From assembly GCF_002994745.2 (NCBI RefSeq), contig NC_037090.1:18588001-18652000 (forward strand): DNA of 64,000 nucleotides, read 5' to 3'. The DNA comes from Rosa chinensis (lineage: Eukaryota > Streptophyta > Magnoliopsida > Rosales > Rosaceae). Shown here in pieces: positions 22,401 through 33,725 of the stretch. The notes beneath the pieces are model-generated. The model was given only the letters and a program-made list of their open reading frames with translations, ran no database searches and was not told the origin of the DNA. Both the position numbers and the translations under genes were made by a program. Position 1 is the first letter of the stretch; each line of letters begins with the position of its first letter.

Positions 22401-25400
22401 CCGACCATAGGAAGAAAGACAAATTTGACTTTTAACATAGCTAACCTTTGAGCTGGGGCCCAAGAAAGCGCCCTAATAGGATTTGTATCTGCGCTGAAAC
22501 AAAGTAAAGGCCTTGTATCTGCAGAAGAAGAAAGCTGCCTTCTTTATTTACTTGTTTATCACTTTTATAGCATAACTCCTAGCCATCTATATTATTTTTT
22601 GTTTTCATATTCAAAAAAAAAAAAAGGTGCCACGTTAGCATTACCTTGAGATACATTACCAGCAGAAAACTTCCACATAGCAACCTGAATTAATGGCAGA
22701 CTTCTTTAGCTATGATACCACAAATGAAAATATGGAAATAAAATAATTGGGAAAACAAAAAGAAACAAGAATAATTCTTCCAACTTAATGGGCTGAAGCA
22801 GAGACTGCATAGTATAGAAATTTGTTGAACATTCAGTCTATCTTTCTATCAAAACCCTTTATGAATTCAACATAAATCATTATTGGAAACTGTACAAAAG
22901 CATGTTAAATATTCGAGCAGAACATTAAACAACAATGACAAGGAGCAGGAAGAGTTACAGTTCCATCATGGCATCCGGCAATTAAGTAATCGTGAGGTGG
23001 TGAAGCTGACCATTCCACAGTAAGAGGGATGCTGTTCAACAAAACAATGGAATTTTAATTGACCAATGAAAGATATAAAGTACATTACATGGTCAGAAGA
23101 GAGACCAGTGCAATGACAATTCAACAAGATTGGCCGTATGAATTCAGCCTACAAATCAAATGAAAAAGATCTCCATTATATTATGCCTTTCGGAACCCCT
23201 TTTCATGAGGGGAGTGAAATTCACACTCCTCATTTACAATCCACACTGCATTTTTTTATTAACTTAAAATTTTGTGTTTTTGTAAGAACTTCAACCAAAA
23301 AAGGAAAGGAATGTGGATTGCAAATTAGGGAGTGTGAATTTCATTCTCCTATTATGATGTTAAGGAAGCTCTTGTATGATATCAAAAACTTGTAAATGAT
23401 GCTTTTAATTGCAGGTCAACCCTTTTTTTTTTTTTTTTTTCCCATATCAGTATGCTTCCAAATTATTGTCAAAAAGTAGAAAATATCATTACGTGTACCT
23501 TTTTTTGTCACCAGACTTCAACATTGAGCATCTAAATACTGGTGCCAATTTTACAAAGCGAGCATCAGTGCCCTCTCCAGATGAAGAAGAATAAATAACT
23601 TCAATTGCACGAGGAACAGGAACCTCCCACCTGCAGTTGATCAGTTCAAGATCAGTATCACCAGATGGTAGAACACAAAAACAATTGTCAGTATAGCAGC
23701 TTAAAGTATGAACCCCACAAACGATGAATATCAACCACATTTTATACTACATATGTATAGCATACTTCATCCTGCAAGTAGATTTATATAAGTGCTCCAG
23801 ATTTACTATATCTTGATAATAAGTACTATAGCTCATATTGCCCAATTAGCCTGCTCCTTATCACAATCCACTATTCAAACGTCCCATTCATACTACCGTA
23901 ACTCGGTGTTCATCTATTTCAGCATTTTCTTTTTCAAATAGAGAAAGAAGGAATGTCGATAAGTATGTTTCACACATTAACATATATATTATATCAAGGA
24001 AACCCTGAGTTTTGGTTCTCACTTTGAAGAGTTGACTGTAAAAGAAACTTGAAACTTGGCTTAGTATCCCAGAAGCTTACCTAATCCCTTCCATGTCAAT
24101 CACATAATACACTTACCAAACAAATCATTAATCAAAACTCATTTGAAGATGCAAGAAAATCATGTCCATAATGCATTTTCAAGCATTTAACATGTTATCA
24201 ACTCAAATTTTCTCTAAGAAAAGAAATGAACTGCAAAATCATCTGAGATGAGAATCTGATAGACATAGGCCAAAGGGTCTAAAGAGAGAGTAGATAAAGG
24301 AACCTAAGGTCTGGAAAACAAAGGAAATCATGTCTGAAGAAGTAATCCTATGTCTTACACTTCCAGTGACCCGTTCCCCAACAGAACAGCAAGATAGCCC
24401 ATTCGATGCTTGCATCTGGAATCATGTTCATTAAGAGGACGCCATTTCACATCCCAAGCAACCTTTCCATGGTGAGCTAGGCAGAATATGATTCTTGGCA
24501 ATGCTACATCCTTTGGAACTGAACACCTAATTGAGCCAATTTCAGTATAACCATTATTTGAAACATTATTATTTGTTTGAGGACCCAGTCCGGAACTTTC
24601 AAGTTTTTCATTAAGAGCTTCTTGTACATCATGCGCCTGAGTAAATGCAGGAACACAGTCCATAGCATGCAACTCTGATGTTTCCTTGAGATATTGGACT
24701 CCAAGAGCCTCCGCATAATGGCTGCTCCCATGCAAGTTATCAACAGAATATTCTACTGGCTTCTCTCCAGGTTTTTCTCTAGGAATCTTTGCTCGAGTCT
24801 TTTTATACGTTTTTCTTTTCTTACCACTATCATCTTGTACCTTATCTCCTTGAGTACTTTCAGGAGCGCAATCCATGCCCTCCAACTCCAATAGTTCCTT
24901 TGGATATTGATCATCAAGAGCCTCACCCGTACTGCTGCTGTCATCCAAGTTTTCAACAGATTCTTCTATTGGCTTCTTTCCATGTATTCCTCTAGGCCTC
25001 TTTGATCGAGTCTGCTTGTAACTTGTTTCTTCTTGTACAGCGTCCACTTGAGTATTTGCAAGAAGACAATCCGTAGAATGCAACTTCAGTGATTCCTTTT
25101 GGTATTCAATTGCAAGAACCTCAAAATTATTGTTGCTGCCCCCATCTAAATTGTCAACAGGCTCTTTTATTGGCTTCTTTCTGGGTCTTCCTCTAGGCTT
25201 CTTCGGTTGACTCTGCCCATAACTTAGTTGCTTTTTGTCATGATCTTCTTGTACAAAATTTGCTTGAGTATTTGCAGGAAGATAATCCATAGAATGCAAC
25301 TCAGATGATTCCTTTGGATAATCAATAGCAAGAACCTCATCACAATTGGTTCTCCCATCCAAGTTGTCAACAGATTCTTCTATTGATTTATTTCTAGGTC

Positions 25401-26190
25401 TTCCTCTAGGCCTCTTTGGTTGAGTTGATTTCTCTTCTTTGGCCTCTTTGTCAATAGATTCTTCTATTGGCTTCTTTCTAGGTCTTCCTCTAGGCCTTTT
25501 TGACTCGGACAGTTTTTCTTCTGTGGCCTCTTTGCCAACAGATTCTTCTAATGGCTTCTTTCTGGGTCTTCCCCTTTTTTGTTCAGTGCATTTTTCTGTG
25601 GCTCCATTCCTTTTATTTCCTCCTTTTGGTTTGTCTCCTATAGGAACACCTTCATCATTTACACTAGCATTTAGAAGACACCATATCTGAATGGCACCTC
25701 TGCCAGTAAGTGGCTCACCTAACTTGTGATAAGAAGATCCAGGGGGATGAGCAGCAATGGCAATAAACTGGAAAGTAGGAGGCAGATACTCTTGTCATAA
25801 AACAATGAAATAATTGTAATATGGAAAACTTCTTAAACTAGTACCCACCGCACAAATTTCACAGATCTTACTCAAAATAACAAAAACAATCACTGAAACT
25901 TTCAACTATATTGATAAAAGCAAATGCCTCATATATTATGAAGAGCAAAAAAACAAAGGTCAGCTTATTAATATAGAACATAGTTTCTAGATATGTATTT
26001 GACTAGTGAAAATCAACGGTAATCCCACTTATAGACCCAAGATAAAAGAGAGTACCTAAAGTTTCATATATATATATAAGAGGAAATGGAATGATCTCCC
26101 ACATGAAATTTGGATACATTTTTTACAAACTTTTAGTATTCATTACTTTAATATTTTTCTTTTTGTTAGATTCATTGTTTAAATCATAAG

Positions 26191-26239
<49 letters not shown>

Positions 26240-28657
26240 TGGCATTGGGCCTCTAACTTAGTAGGAAAATATGTGAATCTAGCAAAGTAAAATAAGATAT
26301 TGAACTGACAAAAGCCACTTGATAAGAAACCATACTAAGATTCATATTATAATCTCCTCATCCTACAAGAGCAATATTGCCAAGGGAAGCTGGGTAATAA
26401 CATCAATATATTACTGAAAACCAAAATGCAAAAGGCCAATAAAAACGAGGCACTGAACATTCTCAAGGAATCTGTTATATTTCTCAATTGTGGAAAATTT
26501 CACGGAGGACATACATAGAGAATTACTATTTGGAATATGACTCATGATCAAGTATTTTAATGTCATACATAACCTCGTAAACAAGCAAAGCCTATTGAAT
26601 ACGACTTCCTTTGGTGACAAGTAAACTAAATTAAAAGACATAGCTACTAGCAAAAAAAGGAAGAAGATTAAAAATCAGATACCTCGCACTTTGCATGATG
26701 GTCGTGACTTTCATGAACTCTAGGACACCAATCCAATGCCCAAACAGACCCTCCAACATACATCACATAGTCTTGGCTGCAGGAAAGCACAGAATAAACA
26801 TTTCAAGGCACGTATCACCATATTTTTAGGTAATACTGAAAGAAAAAAAATGTATACAAGACTAACAGAGCAACCATATCCCGAAAAGCAGAAACAATAA
26901 ACTGAAACATAGAAACGTATAAAGTATCCCCATATGCAATTCATTGTCTCCCTATATCATAATATTAATGATGCCACAAATTACAAGTTAGAATATATCT
27001 TGAAGAAACTACACGTAAGATGACAAATATTAACAAGTGCCAAATCCACAGTCAAAAATTTCTTTGCACAGTTGAGTACCAACATGCAAAAGAATGAATA
27101 CAATTGAGAAAGCCCTGGATATCAGGAACATAAATAAACTGAAACTTTGCCCAAAAAAAGGGCAAAAACATACTAGGACAGTGAAAATTGGAGGGAATAT
27201 CAGATAAGTATCAAAATAAGAAATGCGAGCAAATTTGGAGAAAGGACGAAGGTCATACAAGTTTTCTAAATGCTTCATCATCCTAACACTGCTTAACTTA
27301 GCAATTTTGCTGTTCATTTTAACACTGAAGTTTCCTCCTAGTTGGGTATGAAAATTTTAATGAGGAACTATAAAGAGCATGTTTACAGACCGACTCATGA
27401 ACCCGGAACATCCCAGATCTAAGCAGGAAATGAGTTGATCAAACATACACTACTAAAGACAATCATTGTCTGCTCTTCGAACCTCCCTCAACTCTGTTTA
27501 ATTGAGTCACATGAATATACCATCACTCTTGACAAATAAGTTCACCTTAAGAATTTATAAGAACACCCAGGATGCAATGTCAGAAACATCTCATAAAACC
27601 TTTTTCTTTTTCTTTTTTTTCAGTAAATGTAAAGTCTTGTGATTTCTTTGCATAAGATAATATTATCAGTGAAATTTGCATTCTTCAATAGGATTTTTCT
27701 AGGACAACTACCATTTGGACTATGTCATATTATATTCTTCCTACATAACATATCACACCACTCAACATCCAAGCCATACAGAACATGCTTAATGCATAAA
27801 GTCTCAAACAAAGCATAAGTTTGAGGCATCCTTATAAATGTCATGCGTCACAGTAAGCCACATAAAAGCAAATAACTAAATCAGTTCTAACTATAGTACT
27901 GAATGCTAAGCTCAATCAAGTACCTCAACTCTGGAGAAGATGTGTCCCCCGCCTCGTTCTGCATTAATATGTGAACCAACTAGTTAGATCAAAAGAGCCA
28001 TTTCTAAAACTGCGAACAGTCCAATATACAAAGTCACCAAAGATGTAACCTGTGGAACAGTTGCGGAAGAAAACTGCCGCAAGTTTATGCTACTGACAAC
28101 ATCCTCCCCATCAGAGCTTTCTGCTTCGCAAGCGAATCGAACATCTCTAGGTTCATACTTAAAATCTGCCCATTCCCTTCAACAATCACACTTAACTTCG
28201 TAAGCTCTATTTCCACACGCATTAGCAACATAACAAATTCAACGTTTCTTCACAATGTGATCACAAAAATTCACCAAAAAAAACGAACAAAGTCTGTTCT
28301 TCTAGTTTACCTCAGGAAAGTGGTGGAGGACGATAAGCGTTGAATGTCGCTCTCCGGGAGTGGCTCACCTTCGGCGTCGCCACAGAGCTCGGAAATCGTG
28401 TGCATGAATCTGAAGTGATTCTCCACCGAGTCATCGAACATCGAAACACTAACCCCCCTAGCGCCATTCCTTGAGTTCTCCGGCTCAATTGCAACTGGCT
28501 CCGCATCGATTGGGACGGGCTCGGGCTCTGGTTCGATGATTTGAAGTGGCTCTGTGCTGTGCGGTGTTGCTTGGCTTGCTCTCTTGGCCGACTTTGTTTT
28601 CCCGCGCTTTCGACCCAATAGAACCCCAAGTGGAGGTTCCACTTCCTCTTCATTCAT
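19462..28657 (-). CDS. WD40-repeat AT-hook protein, TFIIIC110/GTF3C2-like
   Basis: Likely plant counterpart of the WD40 subunit of TFIIIC (GTF3C2/TFIIIC110; yeast Tfc6), part of the factor that binds B-boxes of RNA polymerase III genes. Fifteen exons: 28657-28311, 28176-28050, 27958-27924, 26776-26683, 25767-24359, 23630-23499, 23031-22959, 22684-22645, 22518-22446, 22268-22203, 21820-21743, 21648-21476, 20686-20640, 20221-20011 and 19907-19462, giving 1116 aa. WD-like strands include GYLAVLLGNGSLEVWEVP, DYLIAGCHDGTVAMWKF, NVIATAGHGGLKFWDL and VAYCGADGTVLRFQ. The big fifth exon (470 codons) carries at least four AT-hooks (RGRPR cores) in tandem repeats, which would bind the DNA minor groove. 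The C-terminus is charged and partly disordered. WD40 plus AT-hook architecture is firm; TFIIIC membership is inferred from family resemblance. Confidence 0.88.
21932..21978 (+). repeat. G-run and (CA)n microsatellite in a WD40-gene intron
   Basis: Two runs of G split by one A are followed by aaagcgcgcg and an alternating CA tract. It is a simple-sequence repeat likely to vary in length and to be error-prone in assembly. Confidence 0.9.
23209..23349. mobile_element. Short MITE with 39-bp terminal inverted repeats
   Basis: The left end ggggagtgaaattcacactc continues to catttacaatccacact. It is matched in reverse by a right end containing atgtggattgcaaatta and gggagtgtgaatttcattct. The arms enclose a short AT-rich loop, so the whole 141-bp unit can fold into a hairpin. 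It lies in the intron between WD40 exons 6 and 7. No coding capacity. Confidence 0.75.
26194..26238 (+). repeat. (TA)n microsatellite
   Basis: A pure TA dinucleotide run of about 22 units in the intron between WD40-gene exons 4 and 5. Confidence 0.95.
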
Positions 28658-28790
28658 ATATCTCTTAGTTCTTCTTTGACGCAGAGTTTAGCTTTTATTC
28701 TTTGTTTCAGGGTTCGGGGTTCGAACCCTAGACCGGTTTGGTTACGGGATCAGTTAGGACTTAGGACCTTGGGTGAAAGACGATGTACTC
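28626..28790. repeat. Dispersed repeat covering the 5' end of the WD40 gene
   Basis: This segment includes codons 5-12 and the upstream leader of the WD40 gene. It matches 37092-37250 and partly 37251-37375. Shared blocks are ccaagtggaggttccacttc, cttttattctttgtttcagg, attcgaaccctagacc, agtttggttat-ggga and a late gatgaaag block. The copies may derive from this gene, or the gene's first exon may have formed on a repeat. Confidence 0.7.
28717..28728 (-). promoter_or_regulatory. TFIIIC B-box palindrome upstream of the TFIIIC-like gene
   Basis: The palindrome gggttcgaaccc holds a perfect pol III B-box core (GGTTCGAACC) at 28718-28727, 60-70 bases before the start codon of the WD40/TFIIIC-like gene and so in its leader or core promoter. 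No A-box is visible at tRNA spacing, so it is not a tRNA gene. It lies within a sequence that recurs at 37092-37250, where the related copy reads ggttcgaatcc on the minus strand. Function is inference. Confidence 0.5.
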
Positions 28791-29820
28791 GTAGGACTTC
28801 TTTTTTTCTACCGAAACAAAATTTTTTTGGATGATTCTATTCAGACCTAAATAGCTGCAACTTTGAGATATAACAAATACCAAAATTAGAGGACAACTCA
28901 ACCAATAGCATAAACCATTAAACTAGAGGCCTAAAAGATTGCAAATTCTAGCTTGATTCAACTAGTAGGCTTTAACTTTAAGTAGGTCTATCAAAATAAA
29001 AAAATTCTTTTATTTAATCTATTACTAATGCAATATATTCCTTTGTTCCTGACTTCATATTCTAGCCAATTGAATATGTTGAATTGTTACAGTTCATATT
29101 GAACTGAATCAAAATTCATCAAATTCAGTTGCAATGAGACTAAATTGAGCATCAATCAATAGTTTTACTCACTTGTGGAAGCAAATAAGTTTTTTCAGAT
29201 ACACTCTACATAACCAAAATAACACAACGAACACACACACCTGCAAGAGAAGAGACTTTGCTTTGTCTCTCCAACGAACACACACAAATTTTCACTACAA
29301 GTAATCAAAACAAAGATATATTATCAGCTTATCAGTTAACTCTCAGTCCATGTTTACTCCCCGGCTTTTCGATTTTGAAGAAGAACTTATCTACCGAGGA
29401 GAAAACCCGGTGAGGCTCAACATGTCTTTCTACTGAGCCAGCGAGATCTGCAGCTAGGTGAGGAGATTTCTGAGTGGATTTTGTATTTATAGCTAGCCCC
29501 CTAAAATCCCTCACAATCCAACATTTAATGAAATCCTTAAGAATTTTTAGAGTTTTGAATACCACTATATTTTTATAGATATTTTAAAATCTTAATTGAA
29601 TACATCTAGATTTAGAATGACTTTTTAAAATCCTAATTGAATACCCACAGACTTTTAAAATCCAAAAAAATCTTATAAACTCTCAATTGAATACTTTAAT
29701 ATCTAGAGACTAGACCTCCCTTAATTTTTGTAAAATTTTGTTTCCGACTTTACCCTTTTAAAAAACCATGCTTCTCCCCCCTCTCTCTCTCTCTCTCACT
29801 CTCAAATTTTCAGAATGAGT
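28791..29820. other. Non-coding AT-rich intergenic region
   Basis: No gene recognised. A CT repeat (ctctctctctctctc near 29781) precedes the left end of the inverted-repeat element. Several lines hold a recurring ttttaaaatc-taattgaata motif (about 29580-29690), suggesting a small local repeat. Confidence 0.5.
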
Positions 29821-29830
29821 AGTGCTACAT

Positions 29831-31352
29831 GGAATATGGATGTAAATTTGCTCACCACCTATGTTTAGGTGGTGGTATCACCACTCAATAAACACATGAC
29901 ATGTGTATAATAACTTAACTATGGTTAGTAATAAATAATTAATAATTTTAATTTCTATTATTACTCTCTCTCAACTGCAAATCTGTAGCCGCTCAGTGAA
30001 AAGGCTAAAGCCCATCTTTTAGAATTTAGAAAAGTCTGCAACTGTCTCTTTCCTTCACTTTAAATGTCCAAGAACACCACAACCCCTCTCGCTCTCTTCG
30101 CACTCAAACACTTCAACCACCGCCCAAAGCCCATAAAAAAAAAAAAAAATTCTCAAACACTTTGAGCGATGGTTGAATTGTTTGAGTGTGAAGTCTACAA
30201 TTTCATCCTTGCAACCCAATATCTCAGATTTCATAACCCAAAAAGAATCTAATTCCACAGACTTTAATTCTCTTCGAATAAGGTAATGGAAGCTTCACAT
30301 TTCCCTTCTTTACCTGCAACTGTTTTGTATATAAATAAGGGAAAATTCCACAAATGGTTACTCAACTATGACTCATTCGACACTCTGGTCACTAAAGTTT
30401 CAAATATATCACTTAGGTTACTCAACTATTACATTGTCAATCACTTAAGTCACCCAAAAAGTATTTTTTATAATTTTTTTAATGAAAAAAAATTAACAAA
30501 ATCACTTAAGTGATTGACAATGTAATAGTTGAGTGACCAAAGTGATATATTTAAAACTTCAGTGACCAAAGTGTCGAATGGGTCATAGTTGAGTGACCAT
30601 TTGTGAAATTTTTCCTATAAATGACCATCCTTAATCAAAAGAACAATTAAAAATTAGTATTCATTTTCTCTATTTCGATTGAATTTTTGTATTTTTTTTA
30701 TATGTGGAATAGCTTGCAATTTTTTATTCTGGGGATGTTTATAAGGTAAAGCGCAGATTTTTGGATGTTTTGGATTAATTCGTTGATGGCTTTTTCTGGG
30801 TTTTTGATTTGGTATTAGTAACTGAAGTATCGGTATCTGATATGAGCGTTTGTGGTACTTTCAGGAGGATCTGATGCTACAGTTAGCAGTTCTGGATCGA
30901 TTCATTGATGGGTCATTATTTGTAGTTAGGCCCAGAAAGATCCTGATTGAAATTCATTTTCTTTTATATTTTTGGGATTCAGCTGCTGAATTATAGAGAT
31001 TCAGATTGATTGGATTTTGGCAAAAGTCATAGCTTTTAAGTTTTAGATCGAATTGCTGAGCTATTGTGGGAAATGGAGGGTCAAGCATTATTTGGTGATG
31101 AGATTCCTGTTAATTTACCTAGAGAGGAAGATGAAGAAGAGTTTTGAAGTTGTTGCGAAGATGATGGGGTATGAAGGAGAACGACGAACCTATATATGAA
31201 GGTGGAGAGAGAGAGATAGAGTAATAACAGAAATTAAAAATTATTAATTATTTATTACTAACCATAGTTAAGTTATTATACACATGGCATCTGTTTATAT
31301 ATTGAGTGGTGATACCACCATTAATATTTAGGTGGTGAGCAAATTTGAATCC
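29831..31352. mobile_element. Non-autonomous inverted-repeat element (Mutator-like?), 1.5 kb
   Basis: Inverted ends of about 140 bp: the left arm runs from gtaaatttgctcaccacct through taacttaactatggttagta to tattattactctctct. The right arm (31208-31352) is its reverse complement with small changes. The direct repeat agtgctacat lies next to the left end (29821-29830) and exactly at the right end (31353-31362), a 10-bp target duplication fitting Mutator-type elements. The left arm has about 7 extra bases. No transposase is visible. The interior holds a nested MITE and a leader-like stretch ending in a short frame at 31074-31147 (MEGQALFGDEIPVNLPRE...), possibly a captured gene 5' end. Confidence 0.75.
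30338..30616. mobile_element. MITE nested inside the 1.5-kb element
   Basis: A 279-bp fold-back unit. The left arm begins gggaaaattccacaaatggt and passes through tcaatcacttaagt. The right arm is its reverse complement, ending ccatttgtgaaatttttcct. Arms exceed 100 bp and enclose an AT-rich centre. The flanks share ataaat (left 30331-30336, right 30617-30622), a weak target-duplication candidate. No coding capacity. Confidence 0.85.
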
Positions 31353-31628
31353 AGTGCTACATACACCAAAAAGTTATAATACCAAATGATGTGGCATCCT
31401 AAGTGGCATTTGTCGAGTCATCGATTACCTTCAATTGAATAATTTTCAACATATCTAATTATTTCATTTTCAAGTAAAAAAAAAAAAAAAACTCTTCCTT
31501 ATCCCCGATCATGCTTGTAGTTCCCCAATATTGGGCTAACAGCCTAACATAGACAAGATTTATAACAATACCAAACAACTTCATTGGTAATGTCGCTACT
31601 AATGCATCCCTTTTCTGTAAATCATTTG

Positions 31629-32783
31629 GGGAAAATTTTGCAAACAGTACATCAACTAAAGACCACTAATAATTTTGATACATAAAGTTCCAAACCGATC
31701 ATTTTTGTACACGAAATCTGAGCCCGACCCACTATATAGACACGACGTCAATGACGCCGTTAACTTTTATGTCATTGTTCATTTGTTAAAGGGTAATTTA
31801 GTACTCTCACGCTCTGGCTCACTTTTTTGGTAAAAAAAAAAAAAGGGGATCTCCTCTCTCTCTGTCTCCCTCCGTCCCCATATACCGAAACCCAGAAAAC
31901 TCGACCCCTCTCTCTCTCTACCCTAGCGAACATCGCATCTCCTCCACCTTCGAAATCCACACCTACCAAACTCAACCCCACTCTAATCCCACCAAAACCC
32001 TAATTCTCATTCTAATCCCAGCCCCATCCCTACCACCGATCACCACCACAACCCTTACGCCCATCACCACCTCCGATGACATGTTCGGAATATTCTTCGT
32101 CGCGTACATCTCGTCGGCCTTGTTGTCCTCTTGATCATCGTCTTCTACGCCCAGAAGTCTGACGCCTAAGTCCGGATCAACGTGGGCCTGGGCCTGTTTG
32201 TGGTGTCGCTACTCATTGTCTCGGTGTTGGATGTGGATGTGGTGTCGTTGCTCTACACATAGAAGGCTCAGGCGGTGTTCAATGAAATAGCCAATAGGGG
32301 TTTGGACCCAACTGTAGTTAGTTTCAATACCTTGATTAATGGCTATTGTAAATCTGGCAATCTGGTTTTAAGTTGAAGGCAGATATGGAGGGGAGAACAA
32401 TGTGTCCTAATTTGATTACTCACAACGTTTTAATAAATGGCTTTGTGTAAGGAATTCAGGCAGGTTAGATGATGCAAATGGGTTGTTTGATGAATCCAAT
32501 AGAGAGAAGATGTGGATGGTTGGAATTGCAGAGGTGATCGGGATTAGGAGGGGGGGAAGAGAGATGGGTGCTGATAGTAGTGAGAGAGAGAGAGAGAAGG
32601 CCGGGTGCTCATAGTAAAAATCTAAATAGACCATATTACCCCTTAAATTAACGGCGTCATTGACGTCGTGTCTAGAAAGTGGGTCAGACTTCAGATTTCG
32701 TGTACCGAAATGCTCGGTTTGGAACTTTATGTATAGAAATTATTAACGGCCTTTACTTGGTGTACTATTTGCAAAATTTTCCC
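31629..32783. mobile_element. Pack-MULE carrying gene fragments
   Basis: Terminal inverted repeats of about 150 bp: the left arm begins gggaaaattttgcaaacagt and passes tcgtgta/tacacgaaatctg; the right arm is the reverse complement. The 9-bp direct repeat aatcatttg flanks it (31620-31628 and 32784-32792), the size made by Mutator-like elements. The interior holds fragments of at least two genes: a hydrophobic stretch (GLVVLLIIVFYAQKSDA, then GLGLFVVSLLIVSVLDVDVV) and pentatricopeptide-repeat sequence. No transposase is present, so it is non-autonomous. Right-end sequence is duplicated at 32793-32946. Confidence 0.85.
32265..32505 (+). pseudogene. Captured pentatricopeptide-repeat (PPR) gene fragment
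   Basis: Frames read KAQAVFNEIANRGLDP, TVVSFNTLINGYCKSGNL, then after a frame shift KADMEGRTMCPNLITHNVLI and after another shift GRLDDANGLFDE. This is the 35-residue PPR pattern. About two repeats are left and the frame is broken at least twice, so it is not a working gene. It lies inside the Pack-MULE, implying capture from a PPR gene elsewhere. Confidence 0.85.
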
Positions 32784-32792
32784 AATCATTTG

Positions 32793-32946
32793 AATAGCTT
32801 ATTAACGGCGTCATTGAAGTCGTGTCTAGATAGTGGGCCGGACTTCAGATTTCGTGTACCGAAATGCTCGGTTTGGAACTTTATGTGTAGAAATTATTAA
32901 CGGCCTTTACTTGGTGTACTGTTTGCAAAATTTTCCCAATCATTTG
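32793..32946. repeat. Tandem duplicate of the Pack-MULE right end
   Basis: About 154 bp repeats the right terminal inverted repeat together with the target-site copy (aatcatttg again at 32938-32946) and the following aatagctt. It most likely arose by unequal exchange or a slipped repair event after insertion. Confidence 0.8.
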
Positions 32947-33725
32947 AATAGCTTTGTTGCAGTTGCTCTAGAAAAAAAAACAATATAGATATAGATATAG
33001 AGAGAAAGAGAGGAAGAAAGAGGCGTAAAGAAACAAAAAGAAGAAGAGTAGCCAGCAACAAAATCATGATCACGCGACATGCTTCAGTAATCGATTTGAT
33101 ATCATCATCACAGCCTCGAGATCCAACTCAACCATTTCCAAGATTTGCAACAGAACCATGATCCAATCCCTTAACACAATAAAAGCAAAGGTTTAAGTCA
33201 GGAAAGTTTACTATATAACCTGATTCACAGTTGTATCCTGCACCTAACTAGCATAGTGCCACTCGGAAGAGATGATGGATATGAGATTAATTAGAACGAA
33301 ACTAAAAAGATTTATCAAAAGACCCGCTTAATTCTCCAACTTCTAAATATACAAACAAAACAAACACATAAATTGCACCACTAGCTGAATTTCTTTAGTG
33401 GGAAATTGGACTTGTCTCAAAGCACGCCATGATTTGCAAACAGTGGCATGAGGCTAACGAGTGAGGTGAAATTGAATCCGATGATCTCCCTGTCAAGATC
33501 CTTAATTGATAGTATTCCAATGAAAACCCTATAGGCTCTGCCTTGATCTTAGATTCTCATTGTGTTTGCAGAAAATCAAAATAATTTTTTTATTTTAATT
33601 GTTGATTTTTATTTTAAATAAAAAATAATTTAATAGAAAGATATGCTGCAAATTATTAGGATTAAGATGATGATATGGCATATGCCACATCATTTGGTAT
33701 ATGTTTTTTCTATAATTTTTTGGTG

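Larger units (their letters stand above)
31364..33725. mobile_element. 2.4-kb element with terminal inverted repeats
   Basis: The left end caccaaaaagttataatacc continues aaatgatgtggcat. The right end is its reverse complement: atgccacatcatttggtat ... ataattttttggtg. The right arm has about 10 extra bases. No clear target duplication and no transposase are visible. It has been split by the Pack-MULE at 31629. Starting directly after the right target duplication of the 1.5-kb element, it suggests successive insertions in one spot. Confidence 0.6.
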
